In this document: piece by piece, positions 61,009 to 64,000 of the stretch
Layout of the letters: each line of letters opens with the position of its first letter
Numbering within the stretch: position 1 is the stretch's first letter
From: Chamaecyparis obtusa
Lineage: Eukaryota > Streptophyta > Pinopsida > Cupressales > Cupressaceae
Length of the DNA stretch: 64,000 bases
Assembly: GCA_027943335.1 (NCBI GenBank)
Contig: BSBK01002936.1
Location: forward strand, 310,001-374,000
Direction of reading: 5' to 3'
Translations under genes and position numbers: made by a program
The notes under the pieces: model-generated
The model's input: only the letters and a program-made list of their open reading frames with translations
Told to the model about the DNA's origin: nothing
Database searches by the model: none

Positions 61009-61530
61009 TTTATAGTCATTCTATAATTTTGATTTAGTAATTTATTATTTCATGTTAAGTATTTAATAATTAATTACTATAAGAAACTTAGTTGTAAAAG
61101 TTTAAAATGTGGAGCACTCTATATAGATTTTCAAAGTTATATAATATATATTTTAAAATAATGGGTTGGGACAACAACAACACCACCACTTAACCAACAC
61201 ACTAAGTGGTGAACCTCGTCTTCAAAGTTATCTTAATGTTGGTTTATAAATTTTATTTTTTTAATTACTTAAGAGTTATCCAATAATTTTAGTTATTTTT
61301 AAAAATATATGTCAAGTGTTTTTTAATTTTTATGTACACGTGTCTTACAATCATCATAGAACACTTCCAAGCATGATACTTAAAAATATTAGCTTATAGT
61401 TACTATATAATGTTCATTAGTAACTTATTATTTTGATATTTAATTATTAGTTTCTATTAGAAAATTGCTCAAGTTAAAATTTAAAGTGTAGAGACCTCTA
61501 TAAAGGTTTTCTAGAAATGTAATCACATAT
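61009..61530. repeat. Diverged direct repeats, about 140 bp
   Basis: 61009-61150 and 61393-61530 align throughout (TTATAGT, TTAGTAA(T/C)TTATTATTT, TTAAAATGTGGAG against TTAAAGTGTAGAG, CTCTATA). They are separated by about 240 bp of unrelated sequence. The origin could be an old local duplication. Confidence 0.6.
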
Positions 61531-61549
61531 AACGTCCACTGGATGTGTT

Positions 61550-61656
61550 TTTTTCTTTTCTTTTTTTTTTATATTGAACTATGCAGAATTGAACTTAAGA
61601 CCTCGAACATGGGAGGCTTGCAGCTTATCATTGCACTATGGGGTCATCCCATAATT
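61550..61656 (-). mobile_element. Short tRNA-related SINE
   Basis: On the minus strand the element starts near 61656 (GGGATGACCCCATAG). It has an A-box-like TAGTGCAATGA and a B-box-like TGTTCGAGGTC, and ends in an A-rich tail (poly-T on the plus strand at 61550-61571). Target duplication GATGTGTT is exact at 61542-61549 and 61657-61664. At 107 bp it is short, as some plant SINEs are. Transcription would be by RNA polymerase III, with movement by LINE enzymes. Confidence 0.75.
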
Positions 61657-61664
61657 GATGTGTT

Positions 61665-63300
61665 CTTATAACATTTATAAATTTAATTTCTTAATTTTAG
61701 TTCTATGTTTGATTCTGAAGTCAACAATAGTATTAATATTATGAAAAGTCCTAAAGTTTTGATTAGATCAATGGAAAAAAGGTCTGAACCCCCCAAAAAA
61801 ACATCAAGTCAAAAGATAATTCCAAAGAAATTCAAAAACATTGAATTCAATGAACAAAAACAACTAGCTAAAAAACCAACAAACAAAAACTACGACTAAA
61901 AAATTATAGAAAACTTTCTGAATTGACAAATAGTCATTTTACGAATAAGTCCCTCTTTCACGGAGTGGATAGCTATCAATATATTCTCCTCACTCATTGA
62001 CCTTCATTTAGCCTTCCTCTATTCTAACTCCTCCTACACAATATTGAAAGAAGAGGTCATTTTATCCATTATGAATATCCTTGCTGAATTTGACCACATC
62101 AGCTAACTTTTTGTTAATCTAGATTTGATTCGCTTTGACATTTTCCAAAGCCATAAGCCAAAGCTCAAAACCCTATCCTCCTTGGCCTCATGTGGTCCTT
62201 AACCTACGATCCTTAACCACCATCCTATGGTGGCTCTGTGGTCCTTAACTAAACGGTCCTTGACCAAATGGTCATTAATCGTCTTTGCAAGGCACCATAC
62301 CTTGTGAGTGATTGTTCACTGTTCCCTGTTCCTGCACTGCCTTCCTTTCACATGATCAATTAGTATAGAATTTTATATTGATGAATGCATGGATATTTAG
62401 ATTCAAGCATATTTCTGATATAAGCAATATTACTTCTTCATACTGTACTTATACCTTTTCATACCACATTAATCTAATATCACCTTGCTGTAGATATATT
62501 GGCTGTTTTTTTGATAAGTAAGAAATCACAAATAAGATTATCATTCCTCAAAAAGAATTCATAAATGAGACCTATTGATACTTCATATCGATTCATAGAT
62601 AATACTTTGATCCTCTATGTTTGAGCAGTACCACGGTAAGACAAGTCTTATTGGTTCCGTCTGCTCCTCTTGCTTCATGACTTGTTGTTCGGATGTTACT
62701 GCTCTGCTCTAAGTCCATTGTTTCCTGTTGTCTTGTTCAATTGTCTCTGCTATATGAATGCGTATGCTGGTCATTGATGCTCTTCTAGGTGCTTTTTCTT
62801 GTTCTGCTTGATATATTATCACTGATTTGCTCTTTGGATGAGCCCTGCTGTTCCTTTTAATGGATTACTTGATCTCCTTTGCATTTCACATTAGAGTCTT
62901 CCTTGAATAAGATCAGATTTATCTCCTAAAATATGCTCAATTCGATGATAAGGATGTCGCATTAACTCTGCATTTCCTCCTTATATTCAGAAGATATGCC
63001 CGATTCTTGATAGCTTCTCTGCTTCTTCTACTTGAGTCGATCGTTAATCTAATTGTTTTTCTTCATCATTCTTGTCCTTTTTACAAATAAACTACCCCTC
63101 TTTATTATTTTCATTCATGGGGTCGTGTCCCTTTGTTTTGAAGGGATGCGTCCTTTCATGTTCGTTGCCCTTAATTATGCTGGTCGACTCCATTTTTTTC
63201 TATTAAATATAAGAGGATCAAAAGACAATAACTGTAGATTTCAAAGAGGATCAACGAGGAGGCCTAGCCTCCATCCGAAGCCAGAGTAACAACAGTACAA
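61665..63300. other. Unassigned stretch
   Basis: A 64-codon Lys-rich frame at 61705-61899 has no recognised motif. Near 62190-62275 the phrase GGTCCTTAAC (or GATCCTTAAC) recurs five times. No clear gene, LTR or RNA found. Confidence 0.35.
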
Positions 63301-63329
63301 AAAAGTCAAAACAAGAGGAGCAACCAACT

Positions 63330-64000
63330 AGTGTAGAATATCAAAAATGAACGTCAACCCAGGCAGTCCAGCCGAGCGGACCCTCCATCCAAACAATATT
63401 CTTGTGCTGTTGAATTTGGGTTAACATGAACAGCTCATCTTTTTTGGCGTTGCCATTTTTCCCGATCTCCATATTCAGCCTTTTACAAGCCTAATCAAAA
63501 ACATGCAGGTCATCCAACGTTCTTCTCCATTGATATCCGTGCTTCAGCTCATAATAAAAGAAGGAAGCATGGCCATCTTCAAGGAATCTCTTTAGTTTCT
63601 TTTTCTCGATCATCATGGTGGCATGGACCTGCAAGAAAATTTTAAAATGCGTGAGTTTATGAAAAAACTCAGTAAGAACCCTCGGCTTACCTTGGTACCT
63701 CTCCTCATTCTTGCACTTCTAGATCTGCCAGAGGATGTTAGAAGACAACATATTCCAAAACAAGTTCGAATCCTTATGAAGACCAGTAATATGACTAGTA
63801 ACAATGTCTAAAATATTCACATTAATAGGATAAACGAAACCAAACATATTCCAAATCTCTTTAGCAAAAATACAGTCAAACAGAATGTGTCTACCGGTTT
63901 CAAGAAGCCTACACAGGCTGCATATTTCAGAATCAGCATGATTTCTTTTAACAGGAAGCTTATCAAGCATAACAAGCCATTTAAAACATCTAATTTTAGG
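63330..64000 (-). pseudogene. LINE ORF2 C-terminal fragment with zf-RVT domain
   Basis: Entering from the right edge on the minus strand, the frame reads KIRCFKWLVMLDKLPVKRNH, then the zinc-binding reverse-transcriptase domain (CSLCRLLETGRHILFDCIFA, KEIW). It continues LFWNMLSSNILWQI to a TAG where Trp is expected (63721-63719). The same frame runs on through CKNEERYQGKPRVL and FFYYELKHGYQWRRTLDDLH to about 63330. This is the usual C-terminal end of a plant L1-type LINE. The endonuclease and polymerase domains would lie outside the window to the right. Confidence 0.85.

Overview
This window is plant nuclear DNA made almost entirely of nested transposable elements and broken gene copies. I find no intact cellular gene, rRNA, tRNA or CRISPR array. 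The evidence for a seed plant is: LTR retrotransposons primed by initiator Met-tRNA, a PIF/Harbinger element with its two plant-type genes, an En/Spm (CACTA) TNP2 transposase, intron-bearing plant gene fragments (CDC48, HIR, MYCBP-like) and the start of a CC-NLR gene. Very low gene density and stacked old insertions fit a large genome, most likely a gymnosperm. That last step is inference.

Left third (about 671-21631). One old minus-strand PIF/Harbinger element carries a Myb/SANT gene and a DDE transposase gene. Three LTR elements later entered it. A copia-related element (1666-8920) split the Myb/SANT gene, a non-coding LTR element (9345-12546) landed between the two genes, and a decayed copia (13248-20998) split the transposase. 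Removing each insert and one 5-bp target-site copy restores reading frame in both genes. The 1666-8920 element lacks integrase and reverse transcriptase. It instead carries a decayed reading frame of about 1,080 codons that I cannot assign.

Middle (21632-38062). Unassigned AT-rich DNA is followed by a rearranged CDC48 pseudogene, exon fragments of an HIR protein and a MYCBP-like protein, then remnants of a CACTA element on the minus strand (TNP2 with its middle deleted) and a CACTA-like terminus at 37364. A short LTR element (31043-33510) inside this tract contains an array of hairpin-forming 46-bp units. A LINE-type RNase H remnant follows.

Right (38063-55688). A minus-strand copia with a perfect ATCAT target duplication has a 10.7-kb gypsy element (38457-49164, target duplication GGACC) inside its 3' LTR. 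The gypsy LTRs are both 1,009 bp with about 16 differences, so it is the youngest large insertion. It keeps gag and protease but has lost reverse transcriptase, RNase H and most of integrase.

Far right (55694-64000). Unassigned DNA with small tandem repeats, a promoter-like region plus the first 27 codons of a CC-NLR gene cut by a 529-bp hAT-like element, a tiny tRNA-related SINE, and a LINE ORF2 C-terminal fragment.

A unifying pattern is the type of decay. Most premature stops in these elements are TAG/TAA where Gln is expected or TGA where Arg (CGA) is expected, as produced by C-to-T change at methylated cytosines in silenced elements.
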